Of a DNA stretch of 9,695 nucleotides, positions 1 to 5,062 are shown one piece after another. Source of the DNA: Betaproteobacteria bacterium. GTDB taxonomy: Bacteria; Pseudomonadota; Gammaproteobacteria; Burkholderiales; SG8-39. Position numbers and translations under genes: made by a program. The notes below the pieces were generated by a model. That model made no database searches, was not told the origin of the DNA, and worked only from the letters and a program-made list of their open reading frames with translations. Positions within the stretch are counted from its first letter, which is position 1. Every line of letters starts with the position of its first letter. The stretch is taken from positions 1-9,695 of the forward strand of contig JAAOZY010000402.1 in assembly GCA_012274205.1 (NCBI GenBank), given 5' to 3'.

Positions 1-328
1 CGGCGCCACCGCCACCGCCGCCGGCGCCCTCGACGCCGCCGCCGCCGCCGCCGCCGCCGCCGGAGAGCGTAACTTCATAGTTGCCTTCGATGATTTGCGA
101 ACTGGTGAGGTTCGGCAGCCCGCCCGGCCAGGATTGCTTCGGAACCACGGTGATAAAGCATTGCTGATTTGTCGTTTCCGGTGAAGGATTGATGATGGTG
201 AACATGTTGCGACGGCCGTCGTAATTGGTGATCCCGCAGCGCGAGTCGGTCGTGTTCTGCGCGAAAGCGGGAATGGCCGCGGCGCAGGCCAGGAACATCA
301 CAGTCAATTTTGCCGTTTTCATTTTCAT
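1..328 (-). CDS. Secreted glycine-rich protein, N-terminal part (runs off left edge)
   Basis: I read this on the minus strand from the ATG at 328. A GGAGGT ribosome site lies six bases upstream, so that ATG is preferred to the in-frame ATG two codons later. 109 codons are visible. Residues 1-23 form a typical signal peptide: basic MKMKTAK start, hydrophobic core, and an AFA|Q cleavage site. The mature part has two cysteines (31 and 57), possibly a disulfide, and a polar stretch to about residue 88. It then enters a run of nine glycines, VEGA and six more glycines, and continues past the window edge. An exported surface or matrix protein is an inference; I do not recognise the family. A TGTCGGA-N5-TCCTACG operator with a -10-like hexamer lies about 180 bp upstream. 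Confidence 0.75.
   Translation of the reverse strand, partial: MKMKTAKLTVMFLACAAAIPAFAQNTTDSRCGITNYDGRRNMFTIINPSPETTNQQCFITVVPKQSWPGGLPNLTSSQIIEGNYEVTLSGGGGGGGGGVEGAGGGGGGA
5..61. repeat. GCC/GGC triplet tract encoding polyglycine
   Basis: On the plus strand this is a near-pure run of GCC triplets (nine uninterrupted at 35-61), broken by a short GTC-GAG-GGC-GCC segment and resumed with GGC/GGT. It is in frame with the minus-strand secreted protein and gives Gly9-VEGA-Gly6. Such a run could expand or contract by whole codons through slippage without breaking the frame. Confidence 0.8.
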
Positions 329-483
329 ATGAACCTCCATTAGCAATCGTTTGAAAGAAACCCCGATTCGCCTTCCCGTCAGGCCAGGATGCTGCTAGGC
401 CGAAGTTCACCCATACCCGGAAAAGCGCCTGGACCACATTTGGTATTGGCATGAGCACAATGTAGTGAATCCGGTCCGGATCC

Positions 484-527
484 ACTATGAGAAGACGCCT
501 GATATGATTGTCGGAGGCGTTCCTACG
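484..527 (-). promoter_or_regulatory. Operator A plus -10 for the glycine-rich gene
   Basis: The dyad TGTCGGA-GGCGT-TCCTACG occupies 509-527. Reading on the minus strand, the hexamer CATAGT (489-484) begins exactly 20 nt past the gene-proximal edge, the same offset as in three other copies in this window. The inferred start is near 477, giving a leader of about 150 nt to the ATG at 328. A second half-site, GCCGACA, lies at 547-553, preceded by CTTACAG-CGATT in the N5 arrangement, so a weaker tandem site is possible. The rest of the gene-free stretch 329-730 holds only this and the structured repeat at 607-735. Confidence 0.5.
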
Positions 528-606
528 GTCATTTCTTACAGCGATTGCCGACAGCGATTTCGGCGCGCAGGATATCCGAAGAATCCGCTTACGCTTGTCT
601 GGGAAT

Positions 607-735
607 CCGCTGCAATCTGAATTTTGCAGCGGCTGACATGGGGGAGCATGAGGGGATGCGCCCCGAAGGTCTCGATCGCGCTCGACGGGAAAGTCCCCTC
701 GGGGGATATCCCCTCATTTTGAAACCAGCTCTAAG
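607..735. repeat. Structured two-hairpin repeat, copy 1 (long form)
   Basis: Stem 1 pairs CCGCTGCAA (607-615) with TTGCAGCGG (624-632). Next comes CTGACATGGGGGAGC, then stem 2, ATGAGGGGAT (648-657) with ATCCCCTCAT (708-717). The tail, TTTTGAAACCAGCTCTAAG, overlaps the stop codon of the minus-strand receiver gene. Compared with the copy at 4955-5041, this one carries 48 extra bases inside stem 2. They extend the stem (CCCCGA 661-666 with TCGGGG 699-704) and add small inner hairpins such as GGGA-AAG-TCCC at 687-697. It lies at the 3' end of a gene and may act in termination or mRNA stability, although no run of T follows. Confidence 0.65.
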
Positions 736-1225
736 TTGATTCCCCGCCGTTCGGGAGGGGAAGCCCATCAATGATTTCGCCCAGCCGGTCCAGGCCTTGC
801 GCCTTGTCGACGAAAAAATCCGCTCCGAGGGCGATGGTCTGCTTGCGGAAATGCGCATCGCTGAAATTGGTGAAAACGATTATCCAAGGCCTGGAATTGC
901 CATTGCCGCGTACTTCTCTTAACACCTGAAATCCCGTACCCTGCTTCAGTTCAAGATCCAGGATGATCACATCACACGGCAATTCACGCAGCTTTGCAAT
1001 CGCCGCCGCCGCGGAATCCGCATATTCCACGATCTTCGCCCGGCTCGCGGCGATTTTTTCTATCACGCGCTCGCGCATGAATGCTTCGTCCTCGACCACG
1101 AATACATGCAGCGGCCGCCGTGCCGGAGCCGCTTTCTTGACCGGGACCGTGTCACCCAGATGATGCTTGGATGGGGGCGTCGAGGACGCCGATGTGCTCA
1201 CGCTCGAATTGATGTGTGGGTTCAT
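731..1225 (-). CDS. Stand-alone CheY-like phosphoreceiver protein
   Basis: This 164-residue protein has a flexible Ser/Thr/Pro-rich N-terminal extension of about 37 residues and then a single response-regulator receiver domain (about 38-155). All key residues are visible: acidic pocket E45-D46-E47 in VVEDE, phosphoacceptor D90 in VIILDLEL, switch T119 in VFTN, and K141 in FVDKA. No DNA-binding or enzymatic output domain follows, so it probably acts by protein-protein contact or as a phosphate relay, as known for single-domain receivers. The ATG at 1225 has only a weak ribosome site (GAG). It is monocistronic, with operator B and a TATATG -10 just upstream. The multi-HAMP kinase at the right end is a possible phosphodonor, but this is inference. 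Confidence 0.85.
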   Translation of the reverse strand: MNPHINSSVSTSASSTPPSKHHLGDTVPVKKAAPARRPLHVFVVEDEAFMRERVIEKIAASRAKIVEYADSAAAAIAKLRELPCDVIILDLELKQGTGFQVLREVRGNGNSRPWIIVFTNFSDAHFRKQTIALGADFFVDKAQGLDRLGEIIDGLPLPNGGEST

Positions 1226-1278
1226 TGCCGCTCACATTAGCACTGTGCAAATGAGTCTATTAACACCACCATCCGGTT

Positions 1279-1322
1279 CATATAAGATGAACCGTGAAAT
1301 TGTCGTAGGCGTTTGTCCTACA
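1279..1322 (-). promoter_or_regulatory. Operator B plus -10 for the receiver gene
   Basis: The dyad CGTAGGC-GTTTG-TCCTACA lies at 1304-1322. On the minus strand TATATG (1284-1279) begins exactly 20 nt past its edge, predicting a start near 1272 and a leader of about 47 nt. The -10 sits in the loop region of a perfect 8-bp inverted repeat, CGGTTCAT (1274-1281) and ATGAACCG (1287-1294), which could be a second operator covering the promoter. Confidence 0.55.
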
Positions 1323-1480
1323 GCCGTGCGGGAGAAGCTTAACCTGTGTCAAAACCTGCAAGAATGCCAGGACGATACTTGCCTGAAGTTTTTCGCATGT
1401 TACCGCGTGTCCTTGGCACCCCATGCAGGATGCGACGGACAGACCGCAATCAATTGGCTTGTCGTATCAGGGAGGATGCG

Positions 1481-1717
1481 TTGAATTATCACAGATGTTC
1501 GGGCTTGCCCATTTTCGCGCTTGCCTTTGTGTTGTGTGGGTGCACGGGGCTGCCGTCGCGTGCCATATTCGAAAATGCGGAGCCCCCCGCGTGGAACTCG
1601 CCGGAAATAATGACGATGGACACTGAAATCGTGTTGGCCGACCCTTCGCGCCAAAACACCCCGGGCAGCGAATACGCCTCAGCGTCCGCGATCACGGCAC
1701 TGTATTCAAGTTCATAG
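1481..1717 (+). CDS. Small putative lipoprotein
   Basis: I chose the TTG at 1481 as start because AGGGAGG (1469-1475) lies five bases upstream and the protein then begins directly with an export signal; the frame is open further upstream without such a signal. The product is 78 residues. A short basic start and a hydrophobic core (about 8-18) end in the lipobox LCGC, with the lipidated cysteine at 21. The mature part of 58 residues is polar (AEPPAWNSPEIMTMDTEI...) with no domain I recognise. An ATG-CGT-TGA two-codon frame at 1476-1484 overlaps the start. It is the only plus-strand gene in the left half and converges on the OmpA gene. The short length and TTG start make it less certain than its neighbours. 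Confidence 0.55.
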   Translation: MNYHRCSGLPIFALAFVLCGCTGLPSRAIFENAEPPAWNSPEIMTMDTEIVLADPSRQNTPGSEYASASAITALYSSS

Positions 1718-1747
1718 AATCGGCGCCGAAACCGGGACCGATCGAGG

Positions 1748-1774
1748 CACCACCCAAGCCGGGCTTGGGCGGTG
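1748..1774 (-). terminator. Hairpin between convergent lipoprotein and OmpA genes
   Basis: CACCACCCAAGC (1748-1759) and GCTTGGGCGGTG (1763-1774) form a 12-bp stem with a 3-nt loop. The one non-Watson-Crick position is a G-U pair in the minus-strand RNA but A-C in the plus-strand RNA, so the hairpin is fully paired only in the OmpA transcript. It lies 17 bp past the OmpA stop codon. No clear U tract follows, so factor-independent termination is uncertain. Confidence 0.5.
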
Positions 1775-1790
1775 CACGCGACGCAATCCG

Positions 1791-2489
1791 CTATCGAGTT
1801 TGCGTGCCTATTACTTCGATTTCAACCCGCCGATCGGGTTGCAGGCATGCGATGACCTTCTTGGTCGCCGGGCCTTTGCACTCGCCGGGCCTGGTGACCG
1901 GTTGCGTTTCGCCCTTGCCGTCGGTGAAGATGCGGTTGGCCGGCACGCCTTTGCCCACCAGATACGCTTTCACCGATTCCGCGCGCCTCAAGGAAAGCTT
2001 AAGGTTGTACGCGTCCGACCCGAATCGGTCCGCATGGCCGATGTCGATGATCGAGTCGATATCGATCATATTGAGTTCTTTGACCAGATCGTCGAGCTCG
2101 CGTCTGCCTTCGGGCCTGAGCGTCGACTTGTCGAAGTCAAACAGCGTATCGGCTTTCAGTGTCACTTTCTGGTGCACGGGCGTAACTGCACGCGGCGTCG
2201 GCGCAGGCGCGGATTGCGGCGGAGGTGGCGGCGGCGCGACAGCCGCTATGGGAGTGGGCCGCGTGCACGCTTGCGCCACATCCGGGTCGCATGCGCATAT
2301 CGCCATTGCCGGAGTCCAATAGCCTGTATGCCAGCATAAGTTGGACCCGCTTCTGACGATGTCCCCGCTCGTGTCCTTGACATAGGCGGAGGAATCGGTA
2401 TTTTGCGCGGCCACCTGCGGCGCCGCGGCAGACAGCGCAATCACTGTCGCCATCAGCAGCCCGTTGGGGACGATCAGATTCTTGTTCAT
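1791..2489 (-). CDS. OmpA-family protein with C-terminal peptidoglycan-binding domain
   Basis: The start is the ATG at 2489, preceded by AAGGAGAGG; the longer open frame up to 2645 lacks a signal and is rejected. The product is 232 residues. The signal peptide covers about 1-29 (APQVAAQ). A short cysteine-containing segment with CWHTGYWTPAMA (52-63), typical of betaproteobacterial OmpA-like proteins, is followed by a Pro-rich linker (86-99). The OmpA-C domain covers about 112-228: LFDFDKSTLRPEG, GHADRFGSDAYNLKLSLRRA with D154 and R168/R169 in the peptidoglycan-contact positions, and a closing DRRVEIEV. There is no room for the 8-strand beta barrel, so it should be periplasmic, bound to peptidoglycan, rather than a pore. 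It ends in a hairpin at 1748-1774, and a candidate operator (H) lies 86 bp upstream. Confidence 0.9.
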   Translation of the reverse strand: MNKNLIVPNGLLMATVIALSAAAPQVAAQNTDSSAYVKDTSGDIVRSGSNLCWHTGYWTPAMAICACDPDVAQACTRPTPIAAVAPPPPPPQSAPAPTPRAVTPVHQKVTLKADTLFDFDKSTLRPEGRRELDDLVKELNMIDIDSIIDIGHADRFGSDAYNLKLSLRRAESVKAYLVGKGVPANRIFTDGKGETQPVTRPGECKGPATKKVIACLQPDRRVEIEVIGTQTR

Positions 2490-2574
2490 TAGCCTCTCCT
2501 TGAGTTGTGTCGGATTACCAGCGCGGTGACGGCGACCGTGTCCACGCCACGATGAGCCCCGGCTGCCAGCTTGC

Positions 2575-2593
2575 TGTCGGCATGGCTTCGACG
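2575..2593 (-). promoter_or_regulatory. Operator H upstream of the OmpA gene (weaker copy)
   Basis: TGTCGGC-ATGGC-TTCGACG keeps one perfect half and five of seven positions in the other, with the same N5 spacer as the other copies. It lies 86 bp upstream of the OmpA ATG, between that gene and the Crp/Fnr stop codon. No good -10 sits at the expected place (CATCGT starts at offset 21). An extra half-site, TGTCGGA, is at 2508-2514. Confidence 0.35.
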
Positions 2594-2622
2594 TTGCGTG
2601 TCGCGGTGAGTGCGCATGCCGC

Positions 2623-3447
2623 CTATGCGGGTAGCGCCGCGGCAATACGCGCCCGGCTGGCTGCGCCGGTTACGGGCAGGTACCGGCCAGCAGAGCGCCC
2701 GTTCGCGCGGTAGACGGCGCTTGCTGCGGCTACCGTGCTCGGGGTTTCAGCGAGGCGGCCCAGTGCGGCCTTTATCCCGCGGTAGCATTCGCAAGCCCGC
2801 GCCTCCAGCCCTGCCCGGTCGATCACGACGATCCTGCCGCGCCCGCTTTGAATCAATCCTGCGGTTTGCAGCACGCAAACCTCCTTGGAGATCGATTCCC
2901 GCCGCACGCCGAGCATTAGCGCTATCCATTCATGCGTAAGACACAATTCGCCCGAAGGCAAGCCATCAACGCTGGATAGCAGCCAGCGGCAGAATTGCTG
3001 ATGAATGGAATGATGCCGATGGCACACGATGGCCTGCGATATCTGCGCAAACATCACCCCCGTATAGCGCAGCAGCAGATTTTGCATGGCGCTGGACCGG
3101 TTGAACTCCTCAAGCAGCAGCTCCCCGTTCAGCCGATACGCGTAGCCCGCGCGGCGCACCACCACACGATGCGGCGAAATTCCACCGCCGAGGAAGAGCG
3201 GGACACCGACGATTCCTTTGCCGCCGACGAAGGCGATTTCGTCTGTCGCACCGTTTTCCATCACGGAAAGCAGGGACATTACCGAGGTGGTCGGAAAATA
3301 CACGTGCACCAGCTTGCTCTTCGCTTCGTATAGGACATCGCCAAACGCAAGCGAAATCGGTTCGAGTCGCGCACGCAGTTCCTCGCATCCGGTCGCGAGC
3401 AACGAGGTTAGAAGTTGGTTACCGTCGAAATTGTCGAGCTTGCACAT
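2623..3447 (-). CDS. Crp/Fnr-family transcriptional regulator
   Basis: This 274-residue cytoplasmic DNA-binding regulator starts at the ATG at 3447, with GGAGA five bases upstream. Residues about 20-125 form the cyclic-nucleotide-binding-like beta roll (FGDVLYEAKSKLVHVYFPTTSVMSLL, then EIAFVGGKGIVGVPLFLGGG). A long dimerisation helix covers about 115-160. The winged HTH covers about 168-212 (LTHEWIALMLGVRRESISKEV, then LIQSGRGRIVVID). The FNR-type N-terminal cysteine cluster and the cAMP-contact signature of CRP are both absent, so its ligand cannot be predicted. The C-terminus has an Ala/Arg-rich extension from about 235, longer than usual for the family; its base composition is not obviously different. 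A 16-bp dyad sits in its leader (3469-3484) and operator G lies further upstream. Confidence 0.9.
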   Translation of the reverse strand: MCKLDNFDGNQLLTSLLATGCEELRARLEPISLAFGDVLYEAKSKLVHVYFPTTSVMSLLSVMENGATDEIAFVGGKGIVGVPLFLGGGISPHRVVVRRAGYAYRLNGELLLEEFNRSSAMQNLLLRYTGVMFAQISQAIVCHRHHSIHQQFCRWLLSSVDGLPSGELCLTHEWIALMLGVRRESISKEVCVLQTAGLIQSGRGRIVVIDRAGLEARACECYRGIKAALGRLAETPSTVAAASAVYRANGRSAGRYLPVTGAASRARIAAALPA

Positions 3448-3468
3448 GGCTATCTCCGTTGGTCAATT

Positions 3469-3484
3469 GAACTTCGGCAAGTTC
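3469..3484. promoter_or_regulatory. Dyad in the leader of the Crp/Fnr gene, possible self-operator
   Basis: GAACTT-CGGC-AAGTTC is a perfect 6-bp inverted repeat with a 4-bp centre, 22 bp before the ATG at 3447 and downstream of the predicted transcription start near 3509. Crp/Fnr proteins bind dyads with a 4-6 bp centre (FNR: TTGAT-N4-ATCAA), so negative self-regulation is possible. This is inference from position and shape only. Confidence 0.3.
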
Positions 3485-3515
3485 GACGTCATGGTGACCG
3501 AGCGCCGGAATGGGA

Positions 3516-3559
3516 TGTATCAGCCAAGCACGGTTTTGACTGTAGGACTAAACGCTACG
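3516..3559 (-). promoter_or_regulatory. Operator G plus -10 for the Crp/Fnr gene
   Basis: TGTAGGA-CTAAA-CGCTACG lies at 3541-3559, one half perfect and the other degenerate. On the minus strand GATACA (3521-3516) begins exactly 20 nt past the gene-proximal edge. The predicted start near 3509 gives a leader of about 62 nt. The rest of the 435-bp gene-free stretch 3448-3882 holds the leader dyad at 3469-3484 and the inverted-repeat element at 3755-3835; I see no gene in it. Confidence 0.45.
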
Positions 3560-3754
3560 CGGGCGGATCGGATCGGCGGCTTCCACGTGCCAACGCGCTC
3601 GCCGGACCGGTGATGCGAACCTTAGGCTACGCAAAAGCCGCGGAAGACGAAAATGAGGAACAGGAAGGCGAACGTCGAGGTTTCGGCCTCCAGGACTGAA
3701 ACCGCGCGCGAGGAACGACCGATCCGCCGCTGCGCGTTCGATTGAAAATCCACC

Positions 3755-3835
3755 AGGTTGCTGAAAAACGATGTTTGATCGCGAAGCGGGCGTGGCTTGG
3801 CGGAGGTCTTCAGGGGAAGCGTTCTTCAGCAGCCT
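3755..3835. repeat. 81-bp element with 16-bp terminal inverted repeats (MITE-like)
   Basis: AGGTTGCTGAAAAACG (3755-3770) and CGTTCTTCAGCAGCCT (3820-3835) are inverted repeats matching at 14 of 16 positions. They enclose about 49 bp with no open frame of note. The ends resemble the TTTTTCAGCAGCCTG-type ends seen in small non-coding repeats of proteobacteria, as far as I recall. I see no target-site duplication. It lies 47 bp past the stop codon of the response-regulator gene, so it could also work as a transcription end signal. Confidence 0.45.
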
Positions 3836-3882
3836 CTGCGATGGGAGATATGAATGGGGCGTGCCGCTTCTTCAACCTCGGG

Positions 3883-4518
3883 CTAGTTGATCAGTTCGTT
3901 CTTGATCGCGTAATACGTCAGGTCCGCGTTGGTTTTCATTCCGGTCTTGTCAAGGATCCGGCTGCGGTAGGTGCTGACGGTCTTGACCGACAGAAACAGC
4001 TCTTCCGCGATTTTCGAGACGCCCTGGCCCTTTGCAAGTTTGCAAAAGATCTGGAACTCCCGTTGCGACAGCTTGCTGTGTACCGGCTGGTCCTGGTCCT
4101 TGATGGACAGCCCTTCGGCCAGCAATTGCGCTACCGCTGGGCTGACATACTTGCGTCCCTTGGCAACCATGCGGATGGCAGCGACGAGCTGGGTGGCGGC
4201 GGCCTCCTTGCTGACATATCCTGCCGCACCGGCACGCAGCAAATTGACCGCGTACAGATTCTCGGCAAACCCAGAAAGTATCAAAACAGGAAGCTCCGGA
4301 CGAGCTCGCTTAAGGCTTCTAAGGGTATCCACCCCGCTGCGGCCCGGCATGGAAATGTCCAGGACAACCACGTCCAGCTCGCCCTTGCGGATGCATTCGA
4401 GCACTTCCGCGCCGTTGGCTGCTTCGGCGACCACCGTCAGATCCTCGTGGCCTGCAATGAACTGGCGGATGCCGGCACGAACGACGGCATGGTCGTCGGC
4501 AATGAGGATTCGTATCAT
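3883..4518 (-). CDS. NarL/FixJ-family response regulator (GacA/UvrY-like)
   Basis: This 211-residue protein has a receiver domain (1-120) and a LuxR-type HTH (about 148-211). Visible key residues are D8-D9, phosphoacceptor D54 in VVLDISMPG, S82 in LSG, and K104 in YVSKEAAATQL. The HTH reads LSQREFQIFCKLAKGQGVSKIAEELFLSVKTVSTYRSRILDK, with the recognition helix at SVKTVSTYRSRI. I placed the start at the ATG at 4518, where the receiver fold begins; the frame is open to 4617 but adds only a Ser/Pro-rich segment. The ribosome site is poor for either. Overall shape and sequence are closest to GacA/UvrY-type regulators. Because GacA-type boxes are TGTAAG-N6-CTTACA, it is the best local candidate for binding the TGTMGGM-N5-TCCTACR operators. 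Promoter C, 333 bp upstream, may drive it. Confidence 0.92.
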   Translation of the reverse strand: MIRILIADDHAVVRAGIRQFIAGHEDLTVVAEAANGAEVLECIRKGELDVVVLDISMPGRSGVDTLRSLKRARPELPVLILSGFAENLYAVNLLRAGAAGYVSKEAAATQLVAAIRMVAKGRKYVSPAVAQLLAEGLSIKDQDQPVHSKLSQREFQIFCKLAKGQGVSKIAEELFLSVKTVSTYRSRILDKTGMKTNADLTYYAIKNELIN

Positions 4519-4650
4519 GGTGCCCGGAGACGCATGACTAAAAATCTCAGATTGCGGCCCGCTTCCAGGCGAAGACGCAATGCCTCGTGCCGGTGAACTC
4601 GTGTCTGATCTGGGCATTTGTCGCGCTCCCGCAGGCGGGGGTTCGCCCGC

Positions 4651-4782
4651 CTACACCACCGACAGCGGAACGATACCGCTGCAATGATTGCATGCTGATA
4701 GCCGCTTGTACAGAATCTTTGCGCTTACCCCGTGCACCTCTGCGCAGCGGCGCATGTTGCCGATCACAATGGCTGCTTCCAT
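4651..4782 (-). pseudogene. Remnant of a sigma54-activator Fis-type HTH C-terminus
   Basis: The minus-strand frame from the ATG at 4782 to the TAG at 4653 encodes 43 residues. Residues 8-28 (GNMRRCAEVHGVSAKILYKRL) align without gaps with GNKTRAAEVLGVSVKTLYNRL of the intact sigma54 activator at 7055-8173. About three-quarters of bases are identical between 4701-4761 and 7138-7198 by my count. The AAA+ domain is gone: a TGA lies just upstream and no frame carries the Walker or GAFTGA motifs. The AAGG before the ATG is too close to act as a good ribosome site. The remnant lies between promoter C and the response-regulator gene, so it may now be part of a long leader. A functional 43-residue HTH peptide is possible but unlikely. 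Confidence 0.6.
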
Positions 4783-4825
4783 CCTTCATGCAACGGTTCC
4801 AGCATAAGCACGCCGACGCGGGGTC

Positions 4826-4869
4826 CGTATAGGCCGGACACCGACTCTGTTGTAAGCGTTTGTCTGACT
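4826..4869 (-). promoter_or_regulatory. Operator C plus -10 upstream of the HTH remnant and response regulator
   Basis: TGTAAGC-GTTTG-TCTGACT lies at 4851-4869. It is a weaker dyad, but it shares its GTTTG centre and flanks with operator B. On the minus strand TATACG (4831-4826) begins exactly 20 nt past the edge, predicting a start near 4819. The first ATG downstream is that of the HTH remnant (4782); the response-regulator ATG is 333 bp from the operator. The gene-free stretch 4519-5062 otherwise holds only the remnant and the structured repeat at 4955-5041. Confidence 0.45.
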
Positions 4870-4954
4870 TGCCGCCAGTCCGGGGCACAAAGCGTGACGG
4901 AAATCACACCGCCAGGAGCTTCGGCCGGAAAATGCCAACAATTTCTGAAAATGC

Positions 4955-5041
4955 TTAGAGGCCATTTCAGAATTATTGAAATGGCCCCTGACCTAGGGGA
5001 GCATGAGGGGATGTATCCCCTCATATTGAAATAGGCTCTTA
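4955..5041. repeat. Structured two-hairpin repeat, copy 2 (short form)
   Basis: Stem 1 pairs GGCCATTTCA (4960-4969) with TGAAATGGCC (4977-4986). CTGACCTAGGGGAGC follows, then the palindrome ATGAGGGGAT-GT-ATCCCCTCAT (5003-5024). The right end, TGAAATAGGCTCTTA (5027-5041), is also an imperfect inverted repeat of the left end TTAGAGGCCATTTCA (4955-4969; 12 of 15), so the left arm has two competing partners. Possible 3-4 bp direct repeats (CTTA at 4954 and 5038) flank it. It lies 22 bp past the stop codon of the AI-2E gene. It shares spacer, stem 2 and tail with the copy at 607-735, whereas stem 1 differs in sequence but not in pairing. Confidence 0.7.
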
Positions 5042-5062
5042 TTGAACGCATGCAGGAATTCT

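Noticed and set aside
35..61. Triplet run read as a CRISPR or satellite array
   Set aside because: It is an in-frame polyglycine coding repeat without spacers.
545..739. Small plus-strand frame over structured repeat copy 1
   Set aside because: No ribosome site, and it is fully explained by the non-coding repeat and the 3' end of the receiver gene.
2490..2645. N-terminal extension of the OmpA frame up to 2645
   Set aside because: The ATG at 2489 has a strong ribosome site and a proper signal peptide; the extension would bury the signal and overlap the Crp/Fnr gene.
3622..3720. Minus-strand frame ending in a hydrophobic tail (FAFLFLIFVFRGF), resembling a C-terminal sorting signal
   Set aside because: No PEP or LPXTG motif, no start codon with ribosome site, and no body of a protein upstream.
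3742..4596. Long plus-strand open frame opposite the response regulator (similar ones at 5042-6166 and 7364-8284, and a minus-strand one at 8499-9260)
   Set aside because: They are antisense to clearly recognisable genes, have low-complexity Arg/Gln-rich or Ser/Pro-rich translations without domains, and arise from GC-rich codon bias.
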